A DNA stretch of 64,000 nt, taken from the NCBI GenBank assembly GCA_016584305.1, contig JACEEZ010019115.1, positions 303,688-367,687 of the forward strand, read 5' to 3'. Under the pieces are notes generated by a model. The model searched no databases. It worked only from the letters and a program-made list of their open reading frames with translations, and was not told where the DNA came from. Below are positions 25,896-36,071 of this stretch, one piece after another. Positions within the stretch are counted from its first letter, which is position 1. Every line of letters begins with the position of its first letter. Origin of the DNA: Chionoecetes opilio. Lineage: Eukaryota; Arthropoda; Malacostraca; Decapoda; Majidae. Both the position numbers and the translations under genes were made by a program.

Positions 25896-26657
25896 ACTTG
25901 ACAAAGTGGTTCTGGTGTATTTATGTGCAGTACAGGTAAAGCTCAGGCCCGGGTTTGGGGCAGGGCACAAAATGCCTGTGCCCAAGGCCCACGCTTTCAG
26001 GGGCCCCGCGCATCTGGTAATTACCAGAAATCCGTTGTAATTATTTGCGTCACCCATAGTCCCACTAGGACTATCTGAATAAATAAATAATTTCATTATA
26101 AAGGCTATGATTAAGAAAAATAAACAGTTTTGTTATACTTTCTTCCAACTCCAAATATTGAATAATTTTTTAATGCACCAAACCCATATGTCAGGCTCAG
26201 CGGAGTCAGCTAGCGTGAGCGTCACATTTAGCGTGCACTGACCAGCTTATTTCCGAAGTTAAATTCTCCTTTCACTATTAGTTTTTAATGCTACCTTTAG
26301 CAATCGGATGCATTTGATATTTCGCTTCATATTATCACTATCATACTGTAATATATATAACTAGGCTAAGGAAAAAAACACTACGGACAAAATAAGGGAG
26401 TTTGGATTATAGGCTATAGCAGGACCGTAGCCACGGGGGGGCTATGGGGAGGCCAGGACCCCCAAGAAACTCATTAGCCCCCCGAAACCATTCAACAAAA
26501 GTTTTTTTTACCTGGAAGCGTATATGATTTGTCTACACACAAGTTAAGAAACTACGAAAATTCAAGCCAGTAGGCCTCAAGCCTACATAAGTGGGATAAG
26601 TTAAGATACAGATTCCAGCAAGCCGAGGCATCAATAACCTTCCGAGACGCCCTTGGA
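25896..26657. other. Unassigned spacer with transposon-like motif
   Basis: 26420-26500 contains GGACCGTAGCCACGGGGGGG and AGCCCCCCGAAA, a pattern often seen at DNA-transposon ends, but I cannot find its partner. The rest is unassigned. Confidence 0.35.
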
Positions 26658-26780
26658 GTAGGAGGAGGAGGAGGAGGAGGAAGCAGAGGAGGAGGAGGAA
26701 GAAGCAAAGGAGGAGGAGGAGGAAGCAGAGGAGGAGGAAGCAGAGGAAGCAGAGGAGGAGGAGGAAGCAGAGGAGGAGGA
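26658..26780. repeat. (GGA)n with GGAAGCAGA variants, 3' border of LINE A copy
   Basis: AGGAGGAGG and AGGAAGCAGAGG units. On the minus strand this is (TCC)n immediately after the LINE A 3' end. Confidence 0.9.
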
Positions 26781-27274
26781 TTTTTTTTTACATATAAGAT
26801 ATAAGATACACCAGGAGACCTATTGGTCCATAACGAGGGTATCTGCTGAACTACATACTACTAACTATCAACTACTTGTAAGAAAACAGTTGGAAAATTA
26901 TACCATGTCCCTAAAGAGGATAGGAACATGGAAGTTTCATAGTGCAGAATGATAGGATATGAAAAATACTAACTACAACTACCACTACCACTACAACTAA
27001 TCGATACGGGGGACTAGATACAAATTCGCACTATCAATACCCATTTACTTTACAGTGCGCGTCAAGTCTGTTTTTGAATGTAGTTATTGTGCTGGCTCCG
27101 ACAACATTTGCCGGTAACTTGTTCCATCGTTCAACGACTCTAACATTGAAATAATTTTTACGGAGATCGGTGATGCAACGTTGACCGTTTAGTTTTAAAC
27201 CATTATTTCTTGTTGTCACTTGAGTTGAAAGCTCGAATAGGTTCTCTTGATTAATGACATCAAAACCTTTTAGG
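26781..27274 (-). pseudogene. LINE A, C-terminus and 3' UTR, inside (GGA)n
   Basis: The minus strand reads ILKGFDVINQENLFELSTQ, TTRNNGLKLNGQRCITDLRK, then VERWNKLPANVV and FKNRLDAHCKVNGY with a stop at about 27034. A ~250-bp 3' UTR identical in plan to the copies at 48900-52912 follows (ACATGGTATAATTTTCCAAC, ATACCCTCGTTATGGACC, AATAGGTCTCCTGG). The 5' truncation point abuts a GGA/GGAAGCAGA tract (27275-27410) and the 3' end abuts another, so the copy interrupts a single (GGA)n locus or carried repeats with it. Confidence 0.9.
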
Positions 27275-27410
27275 ATGGAGGAAGCAGAGGAGGAGGAGGA
27301 GGAAGCAGAGGAGGAGGAGGAGGAATCAAAAGAGAAGGAGGAGGAAGAGGAGGAGGAAGAGGCGGAGGAGAAGGAGGAGGAGGAGGAAGCGGAGGAGGAG
27401 TAGGAGAGAG
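27275..27410. repeat. (GGA)n/(GGAAGCAGA)n, 5' border of LINE A copy
   Basis: Same unit types (GGAAGCAGAGGAGG) as 26658-26780, so the two tracts were probably one locus before insertion. Confidence 0.9.
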
Positions 27411-27415
27411 TCTAA

Positions 27416-28129
27416 GGCCCGTACCGAGAGTCAAGGCGGTAGAGCGACGAACGGCAAGGTACCGACGAGCGGCAGAACTTTCAAATTGTTACCGAGAGTG
27501 GACAGAAAGGCAGGGTTGGTTGAGGTCTCACGCGGCGGTGTATTGGCAACAGTGTTGCTTCAAACTGCGTTGCCAGAGTACGACTATAAATAGTCTATAA
27601 TGCGAATTTGCCCGTATACTCATCAAAAACATCAACAGAAACGTTGCGATCGGCTATGAAGTTGGTGAAATATATATTTAATGAAGTTAATTAACAGTAG
27701 AGGCGTGTATACGTAAGTTTCTCTTACGCTCATGTGAACATATGCGGTAAGAGAAACGTGCTGGCGGGTTCTGGCAGCGACCTTGATGATGGCGGCGGCT
27801 CAAGCAATACCCACTCCGCTATCCTGAACCTCCTGCATTATTGTCACTAAAATCACTTATTGCCGCATATGTAATACCTAATAATCTTATACTTATACTT
27901 AAATACATATTTGAAAGAATATTGTTAACATATCTCTTAATCCCTCCAGATTAGGAATGTAATAAAAATTCATCGTAGGTTCAGCGAAGACGCGGGTGTA
28001 CCCATGCCTTCAACCTTGACCGCCAACCTTCCTCGCTGCTCTTCCTTCCAAAACAAACCCCTCTTATGGTAAGCGAAGGTCTGCCGTTCGTCGTTCGTCG
28101 CTCTACCGTCATGACTCTCGGTACGGGCC
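27416..28129. mobile_element. Harbinger-like MITE, 714 bp, TAA target duplication
   Basis: The ends GGCCCGTACCGAGAGTCA and, inversely, TGACTCTCGGTACGGGCC match over about 40 bp, including GGTAGAGCGACGAACG. TAA flanks both ends (27413-27415 and 28130-28132). It lies immediately next to the (GGA)n tract. No transposase frame is seen. Confidence 0.85.
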
Positions 28130-28196
28130 TAAGTCGTTCATCACACGCCTGACGAAGGATTACTAAAGCTAAGCACAAAAAATCGCCTGTTGTAGT

Positions 28197-28465
28197 AGCA
28201 GTAGTAATAGTAGTAGTAATAGTAGTAGTAATAGTAGTAGTAATAGAAGTGGTAACAGTAGTAGTCGTAGTAGTAGTAGTAACAGCAGTAGTAGTTGTAG
28301 TAACAGTAGTAGTATATAACAGTAGTAGTAGTAGTAGTAGTAACAGTAGTAGCGTAGTAATAGTAGTAATAGTAGTAGTAGTAGTTGAAGTAGTAGTAGT
28401 AGTAGTAGTAGTAGTAATATGAGTAGTAGTAGTAGTAGTAGTCGTTGTAGTAGTAGTACCTGTAG
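28197..28465. repeat. (TAG)n trinucleotide array with variants
   Basis: TAG repeats with AAT, AAC, TTG and CGT interruptions every few units. Confidence 0.95.
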
Positions 28466-28611
28466 CAGTAGGAACGCCGCCCTACCGCTACCTACACGTG
28501 CCTTTGCTACCTGGCGTCATTATCCTAACGTGATAACAATAATATCAAAATATTAACGATCATGATACGACTATTACAATGACCACTTTAACAGTTATTA
28601 CTGTTACTGCT

Positions 28612-28624
28612 ACTGCGTGTGTGT

Positions 28625-28693
<69 letters not shown>

Positions 28694-28707
28694 TCGTGTG
28701 TGTGTTT
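28612..28707. repeat. (GT)n microsatellite
   Basis: GT repeats with CTG, AT and CG slips. Confidence 0.95.
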
Positions 28708-29431
28708 GGAGGAGAGAAGTAGGGGAAGGCGGGCCAGGGAGTGGAGTGGGAGTGACTGGAGTAGTGGCAGGCTGAAGGCGATAAGATAATGACACCACTG
28801 CGAATCTGCAAAAAAGGATTGGAGGGAAGAAGGATGAGAGGATAGGGATTACGTGTGTGTGTGGCTGGATGGAGGAAGGAATGGAGGAAAGGGGTGAAGG
28901 AGGAGGGAGAGGGAGGGAAGGAAGGGCTGGCGGCATTCAGTATAAAGACCCAAAAAAGGTCTTATTTAAGCTCCCTAATTGACCTCTCGATAAGCCAGCA
29001 GCAAAAGCCTTCCTCGTATACTGGTTCCTCACGAGGCAGAAGAAAAATTCAACTTTGCACTCAAATTTTAGCACCTGCGAAAAAAAAAACATTAAAAAAA
29101 AAATGTAATATTGCTAAAACACTTTCGTCCTTTGAAGCCTCTCTCAGCGAAAGAAAGGAAGGAGAAACGAGGAGACAAAATACCCGTAAAAATGATAAGG
29201 AATAATATGCAAGGTAATATTTCTACAGTCATGGCCATGTTATATAAGAGAATGTGCCAAGATAAGACGCACGAAGCATTTTACCGAGTTAGATACTTGG
29301 TTGGTTTTCGATGCCGAGCTTCTGTTTGTGTTGCCTGGTGCGTGGGAACCATTGCTCGCACCCGCCTCATCCTGTATGATGCAATAACCCGGGTGTCTGG
29401 CCGTGCTACCTTTTTCATTATTCTTTTTCAT

Positions 29432-29436
<5 letters not shown>
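28708..29436. other. Unassigned spacer
   Basis: Purine-rich at 28715-28930, then mixed. ORFs at 28855-29536 have no recognisable features. Confidence 0.4.

Positions 29437-29527
<91 letters not shown>
29437..29527. repeat. (CT)n microsatellite
   Basis: About 45 perfect CT units. Confidence 0.95.
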
Positions 29528-29530
<3 letters not shown>

Positions 29531-29655
29531 ATGTGATACAATCATTTCCCTCTCTTTATCCTTCCTCCATTCATCTCCCACTCCTCGTCCTCTCCTCTCT
29601 GTCTGATTTTTTCTTTAATTTTAATCCTCCTCGGTGCCTGAGTAGTTCAATTTCA

Positions 29656-29750
29656 CACACACGCACATAAACACACACAAAACACTCACACACACAAACA
29701 TATACACATACACACACAGACGCATACATACACACACACGCACGCACATT
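29656..29750. repeat. Imperfect (CA)n tract
   Basis: CA-rich with ATA, GCA and AAC variants. Confidence 0.85.
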
Positions 29751-31112
29751 CATTGTCCCGCTGACCCCCCAAGCCCTTAATACACCAACATAGTGACTAC
29801 AGGTACGTTTAATCTCTCTAGTCCTTGCCCATGCAGGTGTGAATTGAGTCGCGACTGATGCACCAAAATCCCGCATCCACGCCTATGAAATGGTAAATCA
29901 TGGGTTGTGTTGTGATGAAGGCTGCAGGGACATGTAGAAGCAGCCCGGTAGGTAGTTTGGTAGCGGGAGCCAGAGCGGGGTAAGGACACGTGGTGTGTTC
30001 GTGAAACAAGTCTTCTCCAAGGACGTGCCCGGTGAGACGATGAGTCTGTTGATAATGTAGGGGCCTCGCGTTGATAATACAGTACACAAAGATAAGTGTA
30101 TGTATTTTGTACACGTCAAGTTATATACACGTGGGGTGGGACAGCCTCAGACAGACGCGAGGGTAGAGCGTCCTCTTGTAATGACCGATCCGAGGCTAGT
30201 GAGGTTAGTGAATGAGCGCTGACTTGACATGCCCCAGACCCAGGATTAAGGTGGCATAAGTCAATACCACAGGGATTGTATATTTACCATATCTCAATAC
30301 TTATATTTTACTTAAATTACCTTAATTTATACCCAATACCATTATAACTATATTACATCCTACTCTCCTCCCTTACAGGGAAGCGAACAACACCTCTTCA
30401 TTACAAAGGGCGGGGGGGGGGGGGGGGGGGGCATCACTACCACTTTCTATTAATGGAGAGTGGTATAGTGGATAATTTCCACACCCATATTGCAACAGAA
30501 AATGTATGTTTACATCCCGAGCCTGGAGGTGTGTAGGAAGAGTGTTCAGCTCTTTGTGGTGTAAGAAAATACCTTTCGTTTTCACTTTTCCAGATATTTA
30601 CCTGACCAAGAGCTAAGCCAGTGAGGTGCAGTGATAGTGACTATTAATAATTATCTATCAATAGTTAATAATTACTCTGTACCATAGAATAAATTGTACA
30701 TTCAGATTGGTCTGTGATTGTATCCTATGTTAGGTTATTCATGAAAAAAATCCCTGCATGAAATCACCTGGTAATAAATAATCACCTGGCCGGAGTCAAT
30801 CAGCGGCACGCGAGGCACTCAATTCAAAAGGCTCGTTGGGCTGAAATGATGAACGCGTAATGATGGACTTTAAACACTCGGATGGATGACTGACTGAGTG
30901 TTGACCATTAAACTGAATAGTAAAAAAAAGGTTTGGCTGATACGAGCATAAACATAGACATTACCAAGGATTGGGAGATTCATTGCCTGTAAGCTACTTA
31001 ATTGTTTGAGAGTTTATGAAGGGAAGAAAAGGGAAGGGAAGGAACGTCCATTACAACAACTGCAAAGGAACATCAATGGTTCATAATGCAACGCCAAAAA
31101 AAATGTTGTGTG
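29751..31112. other. Unassigned spacer with a 20-G run
   Basis: Two overlapping minus-strand ORFs at about 29777-30119 (up to 98 codons) have varied composition but match nothing I know. 30412-30431 is an uninterrupted run of 20 G. The rest is AT-rich non-coding. Confidence 0.35.
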
Positions 31113-31114
31113 TA

Positions 31115-31352
31115 CACTCTTAGAAAAACAAGTAGGAAAAGTTAAAAAGGGTTTATAGTGGAAATCGTACCTTACAAATATCCTTTGCAACCTAACTATA
31201 ACCTTGTTCACCAAGACCTTTCACCCTCGTCTAAAGGGTAGATAAAGGGTAATGAAGGGTATATCAGCAGCATCACCTCAGCTGACATAGGTATAAAAAG
31301 GGTAGTGATGGTGCGAGTAACAATCTACCTAAATAACCCATTTCTGAGAGTG
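31115..31352. mobile_element. Short MITE with TA target duplication, 238 bp
   Basis: The ends CACTCTTAGAAA and (inverse) TTTCTGAGAGTG are each preceded or followed by TA (31113-31114, 31353-31354). The interior has AAAGGGT motifs near both ends. The 12-bp TIR with one mismatch and the TA duplication suit a Tc1/mariner-type MITE, but the TIR is short. Confidence 0.5.
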
Positions 31353-31740
31353 TACTTCAGTTACGGCGGAGGTGATTTAATAATTCAGTTTGTGACTTCT
31401 AATGCTACACAGAGCCACGTGGACAATGTCATGAGGTGTGATGTACGATCAGTATTACGAGCCTTATGTAATGATTGGCTTGGCAGCTCACGATGATACC
31501 AGGTCTTTATTGTGTAGCATATTTGCATTGGACGCCAATGAACAGTAATACAAGACAACCCGCGCCTCCACCATGATTCAGCTGATATTACAGTGGGATA
31601 AGAGTAATGGAAGATATCACTCATCAATAAATGTAATCTTCTTCAAGTAGGAAAAAAAAATTGAGAACGTGCGGTCTTACACTTCAAAACATACAGCGTC
31701 AATCGAATATTTGCTCAATAATCCATCGGTTTGACGGTAT

Positions 31741-32159
31741 AGAAGATCCGCCGTTACGGTTGATCCTGGGCATACGCAGAACTTTGTGTTTTTTAAACCT
31801 AACTTAACCTTACCTCACCTATCCAAGCTTAACCTAATTTACCTAACATAAAATAACCTAAAATACCGCCATAGAGCGTGATATTTGGTCGAGTAAAGGC
31901 TGATTCACACTGGCGTTTTTTCGGCATTTTTATCTGACGAGAAGGGGTCTGGGTCTGGGGCTGGTGTCATGATCGCAATAAGTTTTCAACAAAAATCACA
32001 CACCGATCGCTCGGTCTTTCAAGAGACCGACTTCTTGTCAGATAAAAATGCCGAAAAAACGCCAGTGTGAATCAGCCTTAACAGCCCGCGTCGTCTGTTT
32101 GTTTACATGCACCGAGGTCTGCGCATGCGCTGGACCAACCGTCACGGTGGATCTTCTAC
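31741..32159. mobile_element. MITE with ~60-bp diverged TIRs, host of a nested MITE
   Basis: The left end AGAAGATCCGCCGTTACGG, ending in GGCATACGCAGA, pairs inversely with the right end TCTGCGCATGCGC...CCGTCACGGTGGATCTTCT. About 75% match over 60 bp. Its middle is occupied by the younger MITE at 31898-32078 and by AACCT-rich sequence. The target duplication is not clear. Confidence 0.65.
31898..32078. mobile_element. Young Harbinger-like MITE, 181 bp, perfect 42-bp TIRs
   Basis: The ends AGGCTGATTCACACTGGCG and its complement are identical for the first 42 bp (through TTTTTTCGGCATTTTTATCTGAC-type sequence), then diverge. TAA flanks both ends (31895-31897 and 32079-32081). Perfect TIRs imply recent insertion. 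It sits inside the older 31741-32159 MITE. Confidence 0.92.
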
Positions 32160-32872
32160 ATATACCGCCACACTGGAGAAGCTGAAAAACCACACACAAC
32201 ATTGGGCTTATCAACTAAATCTTTAATTCCTGAATAAGTATATATAACTGCCTTTGTAAAACAGCTCGGTTAAACCTTACTTAAAATATACAGCACACAC
32301 TGGGTCCCCTCCCCACACCATGTTAAGGACATTGTGGCATTATAACCCGTTCAGCGTTGTGCTACGAAGGTGCTTCCTGCCCTGTGAAGTAGGTCCTGAG
32401 AGGAGAGCTGACATAGATTGACACATCTTCATATATTCTGCCCCGAGAAACACCATTGACAAAGGACACTAACAAACCTCCAAAATACGGAAAAGATTTC
32501 CGACCCTCGACGTCAGATGATAATTTCCCTTTTATGCATAATCCCGAGCAAGGATTAGCGATACAAAACTAGGATACAGACACATACAGGTGGATTGTAC
32601 CCAACTATTATTTACCAATACCGTCATAAAAGCGCAGAACAACAGGCTTCAGAGGCTCAGAGCAACACAACAAACTTAAACACCAACCACATGACCATCT
32701 CTTATATTTAGAAAACTCAAATCGTGTTGTGTTCCGCTGATTTTTTGCTTTTCTTTCAGGCTGCCTAACATGAGACATAAGGTCCGTGCTTTCTGTGCTT
32801 CATGTAATTCCTCCTCCTCCCCCTTGTCATTCACCTCGACGTAAATAATTTTAGATAATTATATAATATATA
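32160..32872. other. Unassigned spacer
   Basis: Mixed AT-rich sequence. Nothing recognised. Confidence 0.4.
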
Positions 32873-33220
32873 GGGGAAGCGGTAGCAAAGTAGTTAGCGT
32901 CACCGTGTGGCGTTCTCGAAGACCTGAGTTCGATCCAGAGTGAGACCCATAAATCCACTAAAAATATTTCTGCACCGTCGAGTGACCTAAGAACACCCAT
33001 GCCCTGCCCATTAACTCTACCTTCGATTGCGAGTGCATCGGAGGACACAGGGGGGCGGCATGAGCCTCTAATTACAGGCGTCACAATAAAAATCCTGCCT
33101 GCTCCGCCACGGGCGAGGGCCAACCATCACAGTCCTCAAGTGAGCCTCCAGGGCCTACCATCCGAGCCCTGGAGGTCACTGCCTACAGGCTCTATAGATA
33201 TAGATATAAAAAATAAAAAT
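32873..33220 (+). mobile_element. tRNA-derived SINE, family S1 (subtype b), copy 3
   Basis: The head reads GGTAGCAAAGTAGTTAGCG with a B-box GAGTTCGATCC at 32926-32936, unlike the head of the 511 and 11976 copies. The body block CTACCTTCGATTGCGAGTG, the AAAAATCCTGCCTGCTCCGCC block and the tail TGCCTACAGGCTCTATAG are recognisable counterparts of those in copies 1 and 2. It ends in an A-rich ATATAAAAAATAAAAATAAA tail. The 44675-45000 copy is of this subtype. Confidence 0.8.
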
Positions 33221-34191
33221 AAATATATGAATGTCTCATTTTCCTTTAATATTTTTCTTCCCCTTCTTCCTACATCCTCTTCCTCTTCTTCTGTATCGAT
33301 TCTTCCTCGATTCTCTTCGGCGATAATTTCTTAATTTCTTATTCCGTTCTTTATCATTGCTTGTGTATTCCACCTGCACCATTCAATCGTTTCTCTCTCT
33401 TTCTCTATCTAAAAAAAAAAAATCACACTCTTCTTTCTTCCTTTACATGCACATAAACTACCACGTGCAGGTATCATGGCCTCTAGTAGCTTCCTTATTT
33501 TCTTATGTTCTTCCTTTTATACTCTTCCTTGCATTCTCAGCACTCCCTTCGTTCCATCTCGATCCTTTTCTTCACTCGGGGGCCGCGGGAGAAGGAAATA
33601 GGGATAAAGGGAAGGAGGGAGAGCAATGCAAAATGCAAAAAAGTTGGGAAACACTACCAAGGCAGCCAGGTTCAGCAGAAAAGCTCCGCGCACCCTCGGA
33701 CGCCTAACAAAAGAAGCGCGCGAGGCGTCAAGACAAACTGGAATATCCAGCCAAGGCCGATTGAACAGCAGGTCGGGACACACACATGGAGGGAAGGGGG
33801 GGAGGGGACCGGGGGAGACAGTCATGACTTAACTTGGCGTGAACTCTAACACAGAAAATTGATCCAACGACATTTAAACAGGAACATAATAAAATACTGT
33901 GGCAGCTTATACATTTTTTTTCTATTGATTTCATCTATTCATTTATCTACTTGTTCGATATTTTTGTATTACAATATTTATAGTAATATTATTGGTTGAT
34001 AGATATGCCGGTGAAAACTTGATAAAAGGTTGATGTCACAGAGTTCAAGACTAGTAGGCGGTAGCTAGGCATTTATCAATGGATGGGGGGGGGGGGGGCA
34101 CAGCTGAGTATAGGGCGACACTAGGCAAGCGGAGCTAAGGGACATTCTGATGCCACATAGAAGGGCATAAGGGCATATTCTAAGATCAGAT
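33221..34191. other. Unassigned spacer
   Basis: Pyrimidine-rich to 33450, then mixed; overlapping ORFs at 33357-33849 lack recognisable motifs. A G run of about 14 lies at 34085-34098. Confidence 0.4.
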
Positions 34192-34213
34192 CAGTGGTGG
34201 GTATTAGAGCATT

Positions 34214-34473
34214 ATACAGAATACGGCAGCCATGGCCAGTGAAGGGTTACCTGAGAGGGCACGTGTCTCCCCGTAGCTACGCCACTGTAGAGTGTACGAC
34301 CGTCACTGTACGTCCAGGGTCTACAACAGTCACCGCAGGAGATGGACCGGCGGCCATCTTGCTGGGCTGATTTGATCCCAGGGGCGTAACTATGGGGGGG
34401 CACATGCCCACCCATGAGAATCCGGTGCCCCCCAAAAGGCCCCCCCACTGGTCATGGCTGCCGTATTCTGTAT
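34214..34473. mobile_element. Nested hairpin MITE in left arm
   Basis: ATACAGAATACGGCAGCCATG (21 of 28 paired bases named in part; 34214-34241) is inverted at 34446-34473 with one mismatch in 28. It includes GGGGCGTAACTATGGGGGGG near the right end. It splits the outer repeat of the 34192-35704 element, whose left arm resumes at about 34476. Confidence 0.6.
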
Positions 34474-35137
34474 AGTACTCTGTATTATTTTACACTAGGA
34501 CCAGAATTCTCTACACAATTGGGAGTATGGTTTCTGTTTACCTTATTGGATTCCAGGATACTTTCTCTCTATGAGCTTCCGTCGCAAATCATTACGCTTG
34601 GAGATATGACATGTTGTTTATAGGGTGGCGAGAGACGAGTGTTTACGTGCGCCTCACTCTTCTTCCTCTTGTGACCTGCATCACCTCTGTTCTTCCCTTG
34701 CCGCGGACACTTTTTAATGAAGATTTGGCTTTGGTTAAAAGGTAAAAACGAGGGGTTAGGTAAGGTTAGTGAGTCTAAAGGTGCGGTTAGGTTAGTTAGT
34801 TTTCATAATCCTACACACTCTCCTTACTACTAAAAACATCTTATATCTCCTAAACTAGTGATTTGCGACGAAAACTCTTTAGGGAAAATCTTAAGAACAA
34901 GAGTTCCACGCTAAGCTGACCCAAATGTTGGCTCTACGTATTATACTTACTGTCCTTACCACATCTGTTTAGATTTTAATGAATGCAGATCCATACTTTT
35001 CCTACATGGCCGATATTAAATTTCAGGTTCTTGAGAAAAACTAAGTCGAGCGAGATGCGCAATGGACGACGAGTTTGAAAATTGGTCTACTTTTAGGATA
35101 TTTTTCCCAAGTTTTGAGAAGTGCGCCCCCGTTCGCT

Positions 35138-35182
35138 GGGTTAGGTTAGGTTAGAGGAGGTTAGGTTAGGTTAGGTTAGTGC
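35138..35182. repeat. Interstitial TTAGG telomere-like repeat
   Basis: Two blocks of GGTTA repeats (3 and 4 units) separated by GAGGAGG. TTAGG is the arthropod telomere repeat. Weaker GGTTAGGT motifs occur at 34757-34800. Confidence 0.75.
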
Positions 35183-35292
35183 ACAGCATGGGGGGGTCGA
35201 TGGGGGGCGGAGCCTTCCCACCGTTAGGTCAGTGCACAGCACGAGGGGCTCGAGGAGGGGTGCTAAGTTAGTCTGTAGAGTCATCTTTAGAA

Positions 35293-35570
35293 TAAAGGCT
35301 CAACCTCCTATCTTCTTCTTATATATAGCCAACAAGCTTGGGGACATGGTGGAAACCGAGGTTTTTGGGTGGGGGAGCACACATATAAGGGAAATATGGC
35401 CCCGATAAAGTCTATGAACTAGGGAAATTTACCTAGTTTAGTGATTTTTTGTGGGGCGCCATATTTCCCTTACGTGTGTGCTCCCCCACCCAAAAACCCC
35501 GGTTTCCCACCATGTCCCCAAGCTTGTTGGCTATAAGAAGAAGAAGAAGAAGATAGGGAGTGGAGCCTTT
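35293..35570. repeat. Long hairpin: ~110-bp inverted arms, 55-bp loop
   Basis: The arms 35293-35402 and 35457-35570 pair with about 90% identity, including AGCCAACAAGCTTGGGGACA, CCACCCAAAAACC and the ATATTTCCCTTA block. Length differences lie mainly in the (CTT)n stretch. An RNA from either strand would form a long imperfect duplex. Confidence 0.85.
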
Positions 35571-35704
35571 GTTCTTAAGATTTACCACTCTTTGAGATAA
35601 TGTTTCTCAGAATCCTTTTAGGAAATATAAACCATACTCCCAATTGTGTAGAGAATTCTGGTCCTAGTATAAAAATTTACCTAGTGCTCTAATACCCACT
35701 ACTG

Positions 35705-35947
35705 CATTGTAATTAAAATGTGCTCTTATAGTGTATCCGGACAGTTTCCCTACGGAAAGTTTGCCTACGGACATTATGCCTAACAACGAACGATGCCTAG
35801 CGAACAACTGCTTCATAAACTAGTGAGGGTATTCTTAAACAATCATAATCAACCTAAACAGTGTGGGACTACAGCTAGCAAAGAGGTGGTATAGAGATTT
35901 ATCCTGACCTTATTTCGGACAAGTGTCTGTTAAAATGGGAAAATAAT
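35705..35947. other. Unassigned spacer
   Basis: Mixed sequence with short repeats of CCTACGGA. Nothing recognised. Confidence 0.35.
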
Positions 35948-35963
35948 AAATATATATATTATA

Positions 35964-36001
<38 letters not shown>

Positions 36002-36013
36002 TTAATATATATA

Positions 36014-36071
<58 letters not shown>
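35948..36071. repeat. (TA)n microsatellite
   Basis: TA repeats with TTTAATATA variants, abutting the direct repeat that starts at 36072. Confidence 0.93.

Larger units (their letters stand above)
34192..35704. mobile_element. Composite inverted-repeat (foldback) element, hAT-like ends
   Basis: The outer ends CAGTGGTGGGTATTAGAGCA (34192-34211) and the complement of CAGTAGTGGGTATTAGAGCA (35685-35704) are inverted. A perfect 40-bp inverted repeat beginning ACTAGGACCAGAATTC lies just inside (34494-34533 and 35629-35668). CAGTGGTGGG is a typical hAT terminus, but no 8-bp target duplication is visible. The left arm is interrupted by a hairpin unit (34211-34480) and the interior carries another (35293-35570). 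Confidence 0.6.

Noticed and set aside
26410..26500. DNA-transposon end with GGACCGTAGCCACGGGGGGG
   Set aside because: The motif resembles known transposon termini, but I found no inverted partner or target duplication, so I did not list it as an element.
29777..30119. Minus-strand ORFs of 70-98 codons as a gene
   Set aside because: Composition is varied, but I see no motif, no conserved pattern and no splice context. I cannot support it beyond chance.
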